DNA of 64,000 nt from Tildeniella torsiva UHER 1998/13D (lineage in GTDB: Bacteria > Cyanobacteriota > Cyanobacteriia > Phormidesmidales > Phormidesmidaceae): assembly GCA_019358835.1 (NCBI GenBank), contig JAHHIH010000019.1, positions 54,293 through 118,292 on the forward strand, read 5' to 3'. The first letter of the stretch is position 1; each line of letters opens with the position of its first letter. The notes beneath the pieces are model-generated. The model searched no databases. It saw nothing but the letters and a program-made list of their open reading frames with translations, and had not been told where the DNA came from. The translations under genes were made by a program, and so were the position numbers. Below, piece by piece: positions 19,876-28,150 of this stretch.

Positions 19876-20436
19876 TTAGGCAGAAAGCATTGCCCGCCAC
19901 ATCTGCATCTGTACAGAAGTCTGCTCCGGTTGCCTCACCTCAGGATTGATGTAGCTCAGCATGGTTTCGGCATTAGAAACCATGGGCACGGCCTCAAAAT
20001 CCTCTGGTTCTACAAACATTTTTTCGATTACTCTGTCTTTCACCAGCATGGAATAGCGTCGCGATCGGCACCCCATTCCTTTGTCAGAAAGGTTCACCAG
20101 CATGCCCAGGTTGCGAGTAAAGTCGCCCGTCACATCGGGTATAAAGCGCACCTGGTCAGCCCCTTCGTCTTGGGCCCAACTCGCCAGCGAAAACGGATCG
20201 TTGACCGAAATACAGAGAATCTCATCGACACCGTTGGTTCGAAATGTCTCGGCGTACTCGTTGTACGCTAACAGTTGAATGGGCGAATGCGGGCAGGTAA
20301 ATGCTCCTGGCACCGCAAACACCACCACCGTTTTATGTTCAAAGAGATCTGCCGTCGAAAGTTCGTACCAACCCGCCTCTGAAAACAGGCGAAACGTTAC
20401 GTTGGGGACACGCTGTCCCCCATAGTGGAACAGCAT
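19876..20436 (-). CDS. Prx5-like peroxiredoxin with a displaced cysteine
   Basis: A 186-aa thioredoxin-fold peroxiredoxin, upstream of and probably cotranscribed with katG. The canonical Prx5 active site reads P-G-A-F-T-P-T-C; here residues 43-48 are P-G-A-F-T-C and continue P-H-S-P, so the cysteine is C48, two positions early. The downstream GMGCRSRRYSMLV block (C123) replaces the usual G-x-G-V-R-S. C75 is the only other nearby Cys. The fold (VVVFAVPGAF, ILCISVNDPFSLASW) and length fit the family. An AAGGAG sequence sits 8 nt before the ATG. Peroxidase activity is expected from context but the catalytic geometry is unusual. Confidence 0.82.
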   Translation of the reverse strand: MLFHYGGQRVPNVTFRLFSEAGWYELSTADLFEHKTVVVFAVPGAFTCPHSPIQLLAYNEYAETFRTNGVDEILCISVNDPFSLASWAQDEGADQVRFIPDVTGDFTRNLGMLVNLSDKGMGCRSRRYSMLVKDRVIEKMFVEPEDFEAVPMVSNAETMLSYINPEVRQPEQTSVQMQMWRAMLSA

Positions 20437-20468
20437 TGGCCTAGCTCCTTACTCGCATTCAACATCAG

Positions 20469-20512
20469 TTAGACTCTTCCTAACTACAAAATTGATGAGT
20501 AGAGACTCTAAC
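20469..20512. promoter_or_regulatory. Inverted repeat upstream of prx-katG
   Basis: GTTAGACTCT (20469-20478) faces AGAGACTCTAAC (20501-20512), with GTTAGA/TCTAAC as perfect arms, centred about 54 nt upstream of the ATG. It could be a repressor site or a 5' UTR hairpin. Confidence 0.3.
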
Positions 20513-20685
20513 CCTAGCTTAGGGATTTGGCCCCGCCCCTTCTCGTAAAGCTACAAAAATCATTAACTTTCTATAGCTTGCGCCATAGTCAAACCCATTC
20601 TTTGGGCCGCATTGACGAGTCTGGAGGATGCCAGACATGAATCATTGAGTTGAAATACTCAGGCATTTGTATTGACATGAAGCCG

Positions 20686-20700
20686 TACTCGTTACGAGTT
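20686..20700. promoter_or_regulatory. Motif shared with the dps upstream region
   Basis: TACTCGTTACGAGTT contains the small inverted repeat ACTCG-TTA-CGAGT. It matches 13 of 15 positions at 3263-3277. It lies about 250 nt upstream of the peroxiredoxin start. Confidence 0.3.
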
Positions 20701-20854
20701 TGCATATTGTCAGCCTAATCAATCAGGCCTATTCCTGGAAGCCCAAAATAAGATTGTTTTGCAACACTTAATATCTCTACAAATGAAGCGCAGCTGGGGC
20801 TAGGGTGGATCCTTCTTCGCTCACCTCTAGAAAAATCCTATTACCTGGTAAAAC

Positions 20855-21499
20855 TCAAAGGTTCAGAAACGCTTGAGTGTGTTGCCAAATATCTTTCTCT
20901 ACATCAACAAGGGCGTGATCGCTGGGCAATTCCACCAGGCGTACCCAGGGGCGGGAGGCTGCATAGGCACGGCTGGAATCTATAGCTATAGTCTCGTCCT
21001 GGATGCCGTGGAGAATGAGGGTCGGGATTGGGGCTGTTAGGCCATTGTCGCTGTAGCTCTGGGCATCGGTAATAAAGGTGTAGTGCAGAGGCAGAGTGCG
21101 CTGTTCGGTGTAGTGGTAGACGGGAAACGTGCCCTGGGTGCGCCAGGCTTCGAGCTGATCGGGCCCAAGGCGGGGTAGCCACTGCTGGAGGAATTGAAAG
21201 GCGGGGGCGAGCAGCACTAGTTTCTCAATGCGTTCGGTAATGGCGGCCTGCTGGGCGACCCAGGCGGCAGTTAGCCCGCCCAGGCTAGAGCCAATTAGCA
21301 CGGTGGGTTCAGCCTGAGACAGAATCAGGGCGCTGACCTGCTGAATCTGGCGGCTGAGGGTGAGTTGAGAGAAATCACCCTGGTTCAAATCGGGAATCCC
21401 TAAATCTAGGCCCAGAGCGGCGAAGCGGGCTTGCATGGCCTGGGCTTTGGCCGATAGGGGGCTGGAGGCGAAGCCGTGGAGGTAGAGGTATTGGGGCAT
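20855..21499 (-). CDS. YqiA/YcfP-type alpha/beta-hydrolase (esterase)
   Basis: A 214-aa single-domain alpha/beta-hydrolase. The oxyanion-side motif LHGFASSP occurs at 7-14 and the nucleophile elbow G70-S-S72-L-G74 gives Ser72. The acid sits in LILHGIQDETI and the catalytic His in ELPSDHALVD near the C-terminus. The N-terminal YLYLHGF and the size match the YqiA/UPF0227 group of small esterases with broad acyl-ester activity; the natural substrate is unknown. It is monocistronic and its start is close to a G-rich repeat tract that separates it from the divergent leuB. Confidence 0.8.
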   Translation of the reverse strand: MPQYLYLHGFASSPLSAKAQAMQARFAALGLDLGIPDLNQGDFSQLTLSRQIQQVSALILSQAEPTVLIGSSLGGLTAAWVAQQAAITERIEKLVLLAPAFQFLQQWLPRLGPDQLEAWRTQGTFPVYHYTEQRTLPLHYTFITDAQSYSDNGLTAPIPTLILHGIQDETIAIDSSRAYAASRPWVRLVELPSDHALVDVEKDIWQHTQAFLNL

Positions 21500-21697
21500 G
21501 GGGTGGATGGGTGATGGGGTGGATGGGTAGGGGCAGACCTACGTGTTTGCCCTGGCGTGGGGAGGTGGATGAGAAAGGAAAAGTTGGCGGGGAGGGGTTG
21601 GCCCCTGGGGGTATGATATTGAATCGGTTGAATGCATGTGCCGGTAAGCAGCGGTGCATTGCTTCGCTAATGCACCCTACGAGTTTCCTCCAACGCT

Positions 21698-22780
21698 ATG
21701 ACTTCGACCTATCGCATTACGCTGCTGCCCGGTGACGGTATTGGCCCTGAGATTATGGCGGTGGCGGTGGATGTGCTCAAGACCGTGGGCAGCCAGATGG
21801 ATCTGGCCTTTGAGTTTGAGGAGGCGCTGATTGGCGGGTCTGCTATCGACGTCACTGGGGAGCCGCTGCCTGAAGAAACGCTGAAGACCTGTAAGGCCAG
21901 CGATGCGGTGCTGCTGGCGGCGATCGGCGGCTACAAGTGGGATACGCTGCCCCGGCACCAGCGGCCTGAGACTGGGCTGCTGGGGCTGCGATCGGGGCTA
22001 GAGCTATTTGCCAACCTGCGCCCGGCCACCATTCTGCCCCAGCTGATCGATGCCTCTTCGCTCAAGCGCGAGGTGGTCGAAGGGGTGGACATTATGGTGG
22101 TGCGCGAATTAACTGGGGGCATCTACTTTGGCACCCCTAAGGGTGTTTTTGAAACCGAAACCGGGCAAAAGCGGGGGGTCAATACTATGGCCTATACCGA
22201 TGGCGAGATCGATCGCATCGGCAAGGTCGCCTTTGAGACGGCTCAGAAGCGGCGCGGGCAGCTGTGTTCCGTAGACAAAGCCAACGTGCTGGAGGTGTCG
22301 CAGCTGTGGCGCGATCGCATCACCGCCCTCTCTGCCGACTATCCGGATGTCACCCTGACGCACATGTATGTAGACAATGCGGCGATGCAGCTGATCCGCT
22401 GGCCCAAGCAGTTTGACACCATCGTCACCGGCAACCTGTTCGGCGATATTCTCTCGGATGCCGCCGCGATGCTCACCGGCAGCATTGGCATGCTGCCCTC
22501 CGCCAGCCTGGGGGCCAGCGGGCCGGGGGTCTACGAACCCGTCCACGGGTCGGCTCCCGACATTGCTGGCCAAGACAAGGCCAACCCCCTGGCCCAGGTG
22601 CTGAGCGCCGCCATGATGCTGCGCTACGCCCTCGACCAGCCCGTTGCTGCCGATCGCATTGAGCAGGCCGTGACCACAGTTTTAGATCAGGGTTATCGAA
22701 CTGGCGATATCATGTCTGAAACCATGACCCAGGTGGGTTGCAAAGCCATGGGCGAAGCCCTGCTGCGTGCCCTGGCGTAA
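21698..22780 (+). CDS. leuB: 3-Isopropylmalate dehydrogenase
   Basis: NAD-dependent oxidative decarboxylation of (2R,3S)-3-isopropylmalate, the third step of leucine synthesis. The 360-aa protein has the usual landmarks: [11 protein letters not shown] at the N-terminus, the ARG-containing substrate block [27 protein letters not shown], the catalytic YTDGEIDRI and [13 protein letters not shown] (Lys), and the Mg2+-binding VDNAAMQLI and [13 protein letters not shown] segments. The [23 protein letters not shown]-binding loop is intact. Stop codon at 22780 is followed by a short CTCTAGA hairpin. The gene stands alone rather than in a leu operon, as usual in cyanobacteria. Confidence 0.96.
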   Translation: MTSTYRITLLPGDGIGPEIMAVAVDVLKTVGSQMDLAFEFEEALIGGSAIDVTGEPLPEETLKTCKASDAVLLAAIGGYKWDTLPRHQRPETGLLGLRSGLELFANLRPATILPQLIDASSLKREVVEGVDIMVVRELTGGIYFGTPKGVFETETGQKRGVNTMAYTDGEIDRIGKVAFETAQKRRGQLCSVDKANVLEVSQLWRDRITALSADYPDVTLTHMYVDNAAMQLIRWPKQFDTIVTGNLFGDILSDAAAMLTGSIGMLPSASLGASGPGVYEPVHGSAPDIAGQDKANPLAQVLSAAMMLRYALDQPVAADRIEQAVTTVLDQGYRTGDIMSETMTQVGCKAMGEALLRALA

Positions 22781-22862
22781 AGCTTTCTCTAGATGATCGT
22801 CTAGAGTTTGCCGCCCCTGGAAAGATCGAGTTAGAGTCTGTCTATAAGCGCACAGGTGAGCC

Positions 22863-23141
22863 GTGTACGGTCTACAGCAACCCCCTTCTTCTAGCCTGCC
22901 CCCTGCCCAGCGACCGGAGGCAGGTCCCCTGCCATCGGCGCTCAACCCGGCTCTGTTAAAGTCGGCTCGGCAGATATATCGCACCTATTACGAGGTGCAC
23001 CCTGAGGACGTACAGCGCCCCATTGGCATTGCAATTAGCACCAAGACCCATCGCGGTAAGCTGATCTTTGGCGATCGCCCCGTGCTGCTGCCCAACGAGT
23101 GCTTCGTCCCCATCAGCCAGATTGAGCCGGGGCTGCACTAG
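22863..23141 (+). CDS. Small hypothetical protein
   Basis: A 92-aa frame starting at GTG 22863. The last 55 residues look protein-like: an amphipathic helix with RQIYRTYYEVHPEDV, then a beta-rich segment (RPIGIAISTKTHRGKLIFGD and LLPNECFVPISQIEPGLH). The first 30 residues are Pro/Ser-rich and may be a linker or not translated. I do not recognise the family. It lies between leuB and the glycosyltransferase on the same strand. Confidence 0.5.
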   Translation: MYGLQQPPSSSLPPAQRPEAGPLPSALNPALLKSARQIYRTYYEVHPEDVQRPIGIAISTKTHRGKLIFGDRPVLLPNECFVPISQIEPGLH

Positions 23142-23260
23142 ACCAGCGGCCACTTTCGCCAGACTTATTTCGCTAGACTTAGCAACCAGCCAGGATATTG
23201 GGCGATTGCCGCCGGGCACACTGGGGGGCGTCACCCAGTAGCGCGGAGGGTTTGCTGCCC

Positions 23261-24418
23261 ATGGCTGAGTCTTCTTTGGCGTCGTCGGCTGCATCATCCT
23301 GGGCCGCAGCGGGCGCTCCACCCGCCAGGCTCGCTGTCGGCCCGGACAAGCGCCAGGTCGGGGTGGGGCGATCGCTGCCCAGCTACACCCAGCGCCTGCT
23401 GCGGCGACTGCGGCTCAAGCTGGCCAGTGCTTCCCCTGGCAAAGAAATCCTCGACCTGTCGGTGGTGATCTGCACCTACAACGGGGAGCACCGCCTGCCC
23501 AAGGTGCTCGACTGCCTGCTGGCCCAACTCGGCACCGAGCACCTGGCTTGGGAAGTGATTGTGGTAGACAACAACAGCACCGACGGCACTGCCCAGGTGG
23601 TCGAAGCCTACCGGCCGCAGTGGCCCCAGGATATTCCCCTGCGCTATGCCTTTGAGCCGCGCCAGGGTGCTGGCTACGCCCGCCAGGCCGCCATTCACCT
23701 GGCCCGCAGCCCTCTGATCGGGTTTTTGGACGATGACAACCACCCGGCTCTGGGATGGGTGGTGGCGGCCCATCGGTTTGGCCAGGCTCACCCCCAGGCG
23801 GGGGCCTTTGGCAGCCGCATTCGGGGAGACTTTGAAGTCGCCCCGCCGCCAAATTTTGGCCGCATTGGGTCAATGCTGGCGTTGACTGAGCGCGGGCCTG
23901 AGCCGTTGATCTACGCGCCGAAGCAGAAGGTTTTGCCGCCAGCGGCGGGCTTGGTCGTGCGGCGGCAGGCCTGGCTGGGCAGCGTGCCCGAGCAGCTGAC
24001 CCTGGCCGACGCCATTGGCTTTCGAGCGGCCGGGGAAGATTTGGAGGTGGTGCTCCACATGCAGCGCCACGGCTGGGAGATCTGGTACAACTCGGCCATG
24101 CGCATGCAGCACGAGATTCCGGCCAGTCGGTTTGAGCGTGTCTATCTGCTGCGGATGTTTCGGGGCATTGGCCTCAGCCGCCACCGCACCCGCATGCTCA
24201 GCGTGCCCCTGTGGCAGCGCCCGCTAATGGCCCATGCCTATCTGGTCAACGATCTCCGCAAAATTCTGCGCCATTGGGTCAAATACCGGGGCGAGGTGGT
24301 GAGCGATACCGTCACGGCCTGCGAAATGACGCTGTATTTTTACAGTCTGGTCAGCCCGTTTTATATCACCCAGCGGCTGTGGCGGCAGCGGTGGGCACGA
24401 TGGAGTTCTAAATTTTGA
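23261..24418 (+). CDS. Family 2 glycosyltransferase, HpsE-like
   Basis: GT-A-fold sugar transferase of 385 aa. The UDP-binding strand is LSVVICTYNG near residue 65, followed by VIVVDNNSTDGTAQV, FEPRQGAGYARQAAI, the DxD-type site GFLDDDNHPALGWV, AFGSRIRGDFEV, and the acceptor-side GEDLEVVLHMQRHGWEIWY. The layout and several blocks resemble HpsE, which acts in hormogonium polysaccharide synthesis in filamentous cyanobacteria. ATG 23261 has a GGAGGG sequence upstream; a longer frame would need TTG 23198. No other hps gene is in the window, so the pathway assignment is tentative. Confidence 0.8.
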   Translation: MAESSLASSAASSWAAAGAPPARLAVGPDKRQVGVGRSLPSYTQRLLRRLRLKLASASPGKEILDLSVVICTYNGEHRLPKVLDCLLAQLGTEHLAWEVIVVDNNSTDGTAQVVEAYRPQWPQDIPLRYAFEPRQGAGYARQAAIHLARSPLIGFLDDDNHPALGWVVAAHRFGQAHPQAGAFGSRIRGDFEVAPPPNFGRIGSMLALTERGPEPLIYAPKQKVLPPAAGLVVRRQAWLGSVPEQLTLADAIGFRAAGEDLEVVLHMQRHGWEIWYNSAMRMQHEIPASRFERVYLLRMFRGIGLSRHRTRMLSVPLWQRPLMAHAYLVNDLRKILRHWVKYRGEVVSDTVTACEMTLYFYSLVSPFYITQRLWRQRWARWSSKF

Positions 24419-24460
24419 GTTTTGAGTTTTGAGTTAGCCGCTCAACTAAGAACTCAAAAC
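24412..24460 (+). repeat. TTTTGAGT repeats forming a hairpin
   Basis: Three TTTTGAGT units (24413-24435) are followed by a reverse copy. GTTTTGAGTT (24426-24435) pairs with AACTCAAAAC (24451-24460) around a 15-nt loop. It lies right at the glycosyltransferase stop and may terminate transcription. Related repeats occur at 16029-16060. Confidence 0.55.
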
Positions 24461-24511
24461 ATGGGGCTACCCGCAACTCGGCTGACAATGCGACAATGGG
24501 GCAAATTAGCG

Positions 24512-24539
24512 CCCGCCCAGGCCAGATAAGCTGGGCGGG
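24512..24539 (+). promoter_or_regulatory. 5' hairpin upstream of ycf23
   Basis: CCCGCCCAG (24512-24520) pairs perfectly with CTGGGCGGG (24531-24539) around a 10-nt loop, ending 28 nt before the ycf23 start. It could be a leader structure or a terminator for the upstream gene. Confidence 0.4.
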
Positions 24540-24567
24540 TCACTGCCCAATCTTGAGAGATAGACCT

Positions 24568-25311
24568 ATGCGCTCTGACTTACAACGCGCCCTCGACACC
24601 CGCAGCGCAATCAAAATCATCAGCGGGCTCACCAACTTTGACCCCCAGCGGGTGGTAGCTGTGGTTAAAGCCGCCGACCAGGGCGGTGCCACCTTCGTGG
24701 ATATTGCCGCCGATGCCGAGTTGGTACGCCTGGCCAAGGCCGCAACGACGCTGCCCATCTGCGTTTCTGCCGTAGAGGCAGGGGCCTTTCTCGCCCCCGT
24801 CGCGGCTGGGGCCGACCTGATCGAGATCGGCAACTTCGATGCTTTTTATGCCCAGGGCCGCCGATATGAAGCGCCCGAGGTGCTAGAGCTTACCCGCCGC
24901 ACTCGCGAGCTGCTGCCCGAGATCACGCTGTCTGTCACCGTGCCCCACATTCTGGCGCTGGATGAGCAGGTGAGCCTGGCCGAAGCGCTGGTGGCCGCCG
25001 GGGCCGACATCATTCAGACCGAGGGCGGTACCTCTAGCCAGCCGACTCACCCCGGCACCCTGGGGTTAATTGAGAAAGCCGCGCCTACCCTGGCCGCTGC
25101 CCACGCCATTTCTCGCGCTGTGTCTGTGCCGGTGCTGTGTGCGTCGGGGCTATCGGATGTGACGGCTCCGATGGCGATCGCAGCGGGGGCCGCTGGCGTT
25201 GGCGTTGGCTCTGCTGTCAACAAGCTCGACAACCCCCTGGCTATGGTGGCCGTAGTGCGCCAGCTGGTCGAGAGCCTGCAACGGGTGCCGGTGTCGGCAG
25301 CCGCCCGGTAG
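24568..25311 (+). CDS. ycf23: Ycf23 (DUF561) protein
   Basis: A 247-aa TIM-barrel-like protein of the Ycf23/DUF561 family, conserved in cyanobacteria and red-lineage plastids; its function is not established. Typical blocks are AIKIISGLTNFD near the start, VDIAADAELVRLAKAAT, ICVSAVEAGAFLAPVAAGAD, IEIGNFDAFY, DIIQTEGGTSSQPTHPGTLG and the phosphate-binding-like GAAGVGVGSAVNKL. ATG 24568 is preferred over the in-frame ATG at 24496 because it has GAGAGA upstream and matches the family N-terminus. The gene is followed by an 11-bp inverted repeat (25332-25342 with 25355-25365). Confidence 0.9.
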   Translation: MRSDLQRALDTRSAIKIISGLTNFDPQRVVAVVKAADQGGATFVDIAADAELVRLAKAATTLPICVSAVEAGAFLAPVAAGADLIEIGNFDAFYAQGRRYEAPEVLELTRRTRELLPEITLSVTVPHILALDEQVSLAEALVAAGADIIQTEGGTSSQPTHPGTLGLIEKAAPTLAAAHAISRAVSVPVLCASGLSDVTAPMAIAAGAAGVGVGSAVNKLDNPLAMVAVVRQLVESLQRVPVSAAAR

Positions 25312-25331
25312 ACGCCTTTACCTGAGGTGTT

Positions 25332-25366
25332 AGCTTGGGTAACGGCGTTAGCCCTTACCCAAGCTT
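25332..25366 (+). terminator. Terminator-like hairpin after ycf23
   Basis: AGCTTGGGTAA (25332-25342) pairs with TTACCCAAGCT (25355-25365) around a 12-nt loop. Only a short T-run follows. Confidence 0.55.
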
Positions 25367-25512
25367 TGAAATTCCCAGATAAGACTTCGCTGGCCTTAGC
25401 ATCCGTTTGGGTGGTGGTCTGCCCGCCGACCGTTGAGCAATATTTCTTGCGGGGGATGCGGATATAGAGTGAGGCCTACAGACTGAGCCCATGGTCGATA
25501 GAGGGGGACTCA

Positions 25513-26868
25513 GTGAGTGCAGCAAGCGGGGAATTTCTAACTCGATACATCGAGAATGTTCAGGCTCGTGTTCAAACCCTTCATCGCGATGCCCAGCAAT
25601 TTCCCTCGCACCATGCCCAGCAGTTGATTGCTACACTCGACGAACTGAGTCTGGCAGTCGAAGAACTCCACGTTGCCGAAGAAGAGCTGATCACCCAGAA
25701 TGCGCGGCTGGTCGCCGCTCAGCACATTGTTGAAACTGAGCGCCAGCGCTACCAAGATCTGTTTAATTTTGCCCCCGATGGCTATCTGGTGACTGACCTC
25801 AAAGGCGTGGTGCAAGAGGCTAACCACGCCGCTGCCATCCTATTGAACCTGGATCAATCTTTTCTGATTGGCCAACCTCTGGTCATCTATGTTCCTCAGA
25901 CCGAACGCATGATTTTCTACACCTTGCTTAACCAGATTGTGGTGATGCATCGGGTAGAAGGCTGGGAGTTTATGCTGCAAAGGCGGAACGCTGAGGCCGT
26001 TATCGTCGCAACGACCGTTAAAACCGTGCAGGATACTCAGGGCCAGGCGGTAGGACTGCGGTGGCAAATGCGAGATATTAGCGATCGCAAAAAAGCCGAG
26101 GCCACCCTTAGCCAGCTCCAGGCCCAAAATTTAGAGCTTTTAGAAGCCGATCGCCTGAGAAGCCAGCTGCTGGCCGCTGTTTCCCATGAGTTCAAAACCC
26201 CAATGAACGCCATTTTGGGATTTTCCCAGGTTTTGATAGGGCAGCTGAGCCATCAAAACGACTCTAGAACCCGAAAAATGGTGGAGCGAATTTTTCACAA
26301 TGGGCAGCACCTGCTCACCATGATTGAAGACATGCTGAATTTTTCGCGGCTGCGGACAGACCATGTAGCACTCAAGCTAGAAACCTTTGACCTGGTAGAT
26401 CTGGTTGCCGCCACCCTAAACGAGTTGCACGCGTTGGCCCAGCAAAAAGCCCTGACCCTGGTGACAGAGCTGCCCGATCGCCCCGTAATGGTGGTGAACG
26501 ATCGCAGTCGTCTGCGGCAAATCTTGACCAATCTGGTGTCGAACGCCATTAAATTTACCGATGTAGGCCGGGTCGCGGTTAGCCTCGACCTGTTGCCTGC
26601 TGAGGGCCTGCGGCTACAGGTGAAAGATACTGGCCGTGGCATCAGCCCTGAGGATCAGGCCCATATTTTTCAAGAGTTTTGGCAGCTTCACGACGCCCGC
26701 AGCACCCTTGAGGGCACCGGGCTAGGGCTGGCCATCGTGCATGCCCTGGTGCAGGTCATGGAGGGCACGATTACCGTAGATAGTGAGCTGGGCCAAGGCA
26801 GCCAATTTTGCATTGAGCTGCCAAAAACCGTTGCCCCCCGCCGGGCTCACCCCGCCCCCTGCCGCTGA
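25513..26868 (+). CDS. PAS-domain sensor histidine kinase
   Basis: A 451-aa soluble histidine kinase starting at GTG 25513. An N-terminal helical region (residues about 10-75, coiled-coil-like) leads into a PAS domain (about 78-190; FNFAPDGYLVTDLKG), then the dimerisation/phosphoacceptor domain with H225 in SHEFKTPMN and a HATPase domain with NLVSNAIKF (N-box), VKDTGRGIS (G1) and GTGLGLAI (G2). There are no membrane helices. No response regulator is next to it, so it is an orphan kinase; its signal is unknown, and a PAS cofactor cannot be predicted from sequence. Confidence 0.88.
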   Translation: MSAASGEFLTRYIENVQARVQTLHRDAQQFPSHHAQQLIATLDELSLAVEELHVAEEELITQNARLVAAQHIVETERQRYQDLFNFAPDGYLVTDLKGVVQEANHAAAILLNLDQSFLIGQPLVIYVPQTERMIFYTLLNQIVVMHRVEGWEFMLQRRNAEAVIVATTVKTVQDTQGQAVGLRWQMRDISDRKKAEATLSQLQAQNLELLEADRLRSQLLAAVSHEFKTPMNAILGFSQVLIGQLSHQNDSRTRKMVERIFHNGQHLLTMIEDMLNFSRLRTDHVALKLETFDLVDLVAATLNELHALAQQKALTLVTELPDRPVMVVNDRSRLRQILTNLVSNAIKFTDVGRVAVSLDLLPAEGLRLQVKDTGRGISPEDQAHIFQEFWQLHDARSTLEGTGLGLAIVHALVQVMEGTITVDSELGQGSQFCIELPKTVAPRRAHPAPCR

Positions 26869-26906
26869 GGGCGATATCCAGTCAATCCACGGGTGGAAGC
26901 GCTAGT

Positions 26907-27986
26907 CTAGGCTTTCTCCACGGGCAGGTAGGCTTCATTCCAGCTCAGCATGCCACCCCGCAGGCTGGCGGCCTCGGCCCGCCCCTGCTTTTTGAGAATG
27001 ACGGTAGCCTGGGCCGATCGCCGCCCCGACTTACACACCGTCACCACGGGCTGGTCGGTGGGAATTTCGTCCACGCGCTCTTCTAGTTCGCTGAGGGGGA
27101 CAAGCTGAGCCTCGCTGATGTGGCCCAGTTCAGCATTAAACTCATCGGGGCCGCGCACATCAAGGATGTGGACTTTGCCCAGATTTTCGGCCACCCACTG
27201 GGGATCGATTTCTTTAACGCCGCCGTAGGTGAGGCGTACGGGAGCCCAGTCGGCGACGGTGGGCATTTTGCCGTCTTCCGGCTGGCCGCAGACGCAGTTG
27301 GCCGGAATCGCAATGTCGATTTTTTTGGGGTGGGGCAGACCCAGATTTTCCATGTAGCCGACAAAGTCGGTTTCGTCGGCCTTGCCGCCGATGCGGGGGT
27401 TGTAGGCTTTTTCTTCGCCCACGCTAGAGCAGGTGCGGCCGCTGTAGTCGTGGGCGGGCCAGATGATGCAGTCGTCGGGCAGGCTGAAGATCTGCTCGGT
27501 GATGGAGGCGTACATGTGCTTGGCGTCGCCCTGCTGAAAGTCGCAGCGGCCCGCGCCTCGGATCAGGAGGCAATCGCCGGTAAAGGCCATGGCGTGGTCG
27601 TCAAGCACGTAGGTAATGCAGCCGTCGGTGTGGCCGGGGGTAGCGCGCACTTCGAGCGCGCGATCGCCAAAGGTCACCCGATCCCCATGGTCGAGCAAAT
27701 AGTCGGCCCCGCTCACCATAGCCCCGTAGCGCCCCGAGATGCCGATTTTGGAGCCCACCGCCTGCTGCATCAGCCAGGCTCCGGTGACGTGGTCGGCGTG
27801 GCAGTGGGTGTCGAGGGTGGCGAGCAGGGTGAGGCCAAGTTCTTCGATCAGGGCGCGATCGCGCAAATGTTGCTCAAACACTGGGTCAATCAGCACCGCT
27901 TCTTTAGATCGGGGGTCAGCCAGCAGGTAGGTATAGGTGGAGGAGTCTGCGTCGAAGAGTTGACGAAACATCAAAGCTTGATCCAT
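26907..27986 (-). CDS. Persulfide dioxygenase-rhodanese fusion
   Basis: A 359-aa fusion of an ETHE1-type metallo-beta-lactamase-fold persulfide dioxygenase (residues about 1-240) and a rhodanese domain (about 255-355). The dioxygenase oxidises glutathione persulfide to sulfite; the rhodanese moves sulfane sulfur between the persulfide, sulfite and thiosulfate. Metal ligands are in T-H61-C-H63-A-D65-H66, ATPGHTDGC and FTGDCLLIRGAGRCDFQQGD, with HDYSGRTCSSV later. The rhodanese loop is C-K-S-G-R-R. The gene has its own promoter (28024-28052) with a palindrome in the spacer, suggesting control by a sulfide/persulfide-responsive repressor. AGGAGCT precedes the ATG by 7 nt. Confidence 0.9.
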   Translation of the reverse strand: MDQALMFRQLFDADSSTYTYLLADPRSKEAVLIDPVFEQHLRDRALIEELGLTLLATLDTHCHADHVTGAWLMQQAVGSKIGISGRYGAMVSGADYLLDHGDRVTFGDRALEVRATPGHTDGCITYVLDDHAMAFTGDCLLIRGAGRCDFQQGDAKHMYASITEQIFSLPDDCIIWPAHDYSGRTCSSVGEEKAYNPRIGGKADETDFVGYMENLGLPHPKKIDIAIPANCVCGQPEDGKMPTVADWAPVRLTYGGVKEIDPQWVAENLGKVHILDVRGPDEFNAELGHISEAQLVPLSELEERVDEIPTDQPVVTVCKSGRRSAQATVILKKQGRAEAASLRGGMLSWNEAYLPVEKA

Positions 27987-28023
27987 ATCGCGAAGCTCCT
28001 GTAACCTGAGATCTTTTATTTAC

Positions 28024-28052
28024 TATATAACTATTCAGTTGTTTTTGTGCAA
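28024..28052 (-). promoter_or_regulatory. Promoter with internal palindrome for the persulfide dioxygenase gene
   Basis: -35 TTGCAC (28047-28052), a 17-nt spacer, and -10 TATATA (28024-28029) on the minus strand. The imperfect palindrome AACTGAATAGTT (28029-28040) lies in the spacer and touches the -10, an ideal place for a repressor. The start codon is 38 nt further on. Confidence 0.5.
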
Positions 28053-28150
28053 GCAAAGGACTCATTTTGGTGCAGGGGGCAACGCTGTTGAGGCATCAGG
28101 TTATCCCCTAATGTTGGCCTGGTTGGCTGACGTTAGGGGACTGTCGCTAT

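Larger units (their letters stand above)
20437..20854. other. Promoter region of the prx-katG operon
   Basis: About 418 nt without a gene. It contains an inverted repeat GTTAGActct...agagacTCTAAC (20469-20512) just upstream of the peroxiredoxin, a small hairpin GTCTGG/CCAGAC (20620-20638) and the motif TACTCGTTACGAGTT (20686-20700) shared with dps. No RNA gene was recognised. Confidence 0.5.

Noticed and set aside
27120..28004. 294-aa plus-strand frame
   Set aside because: Antisense to the persulfide dioxygenase gene.
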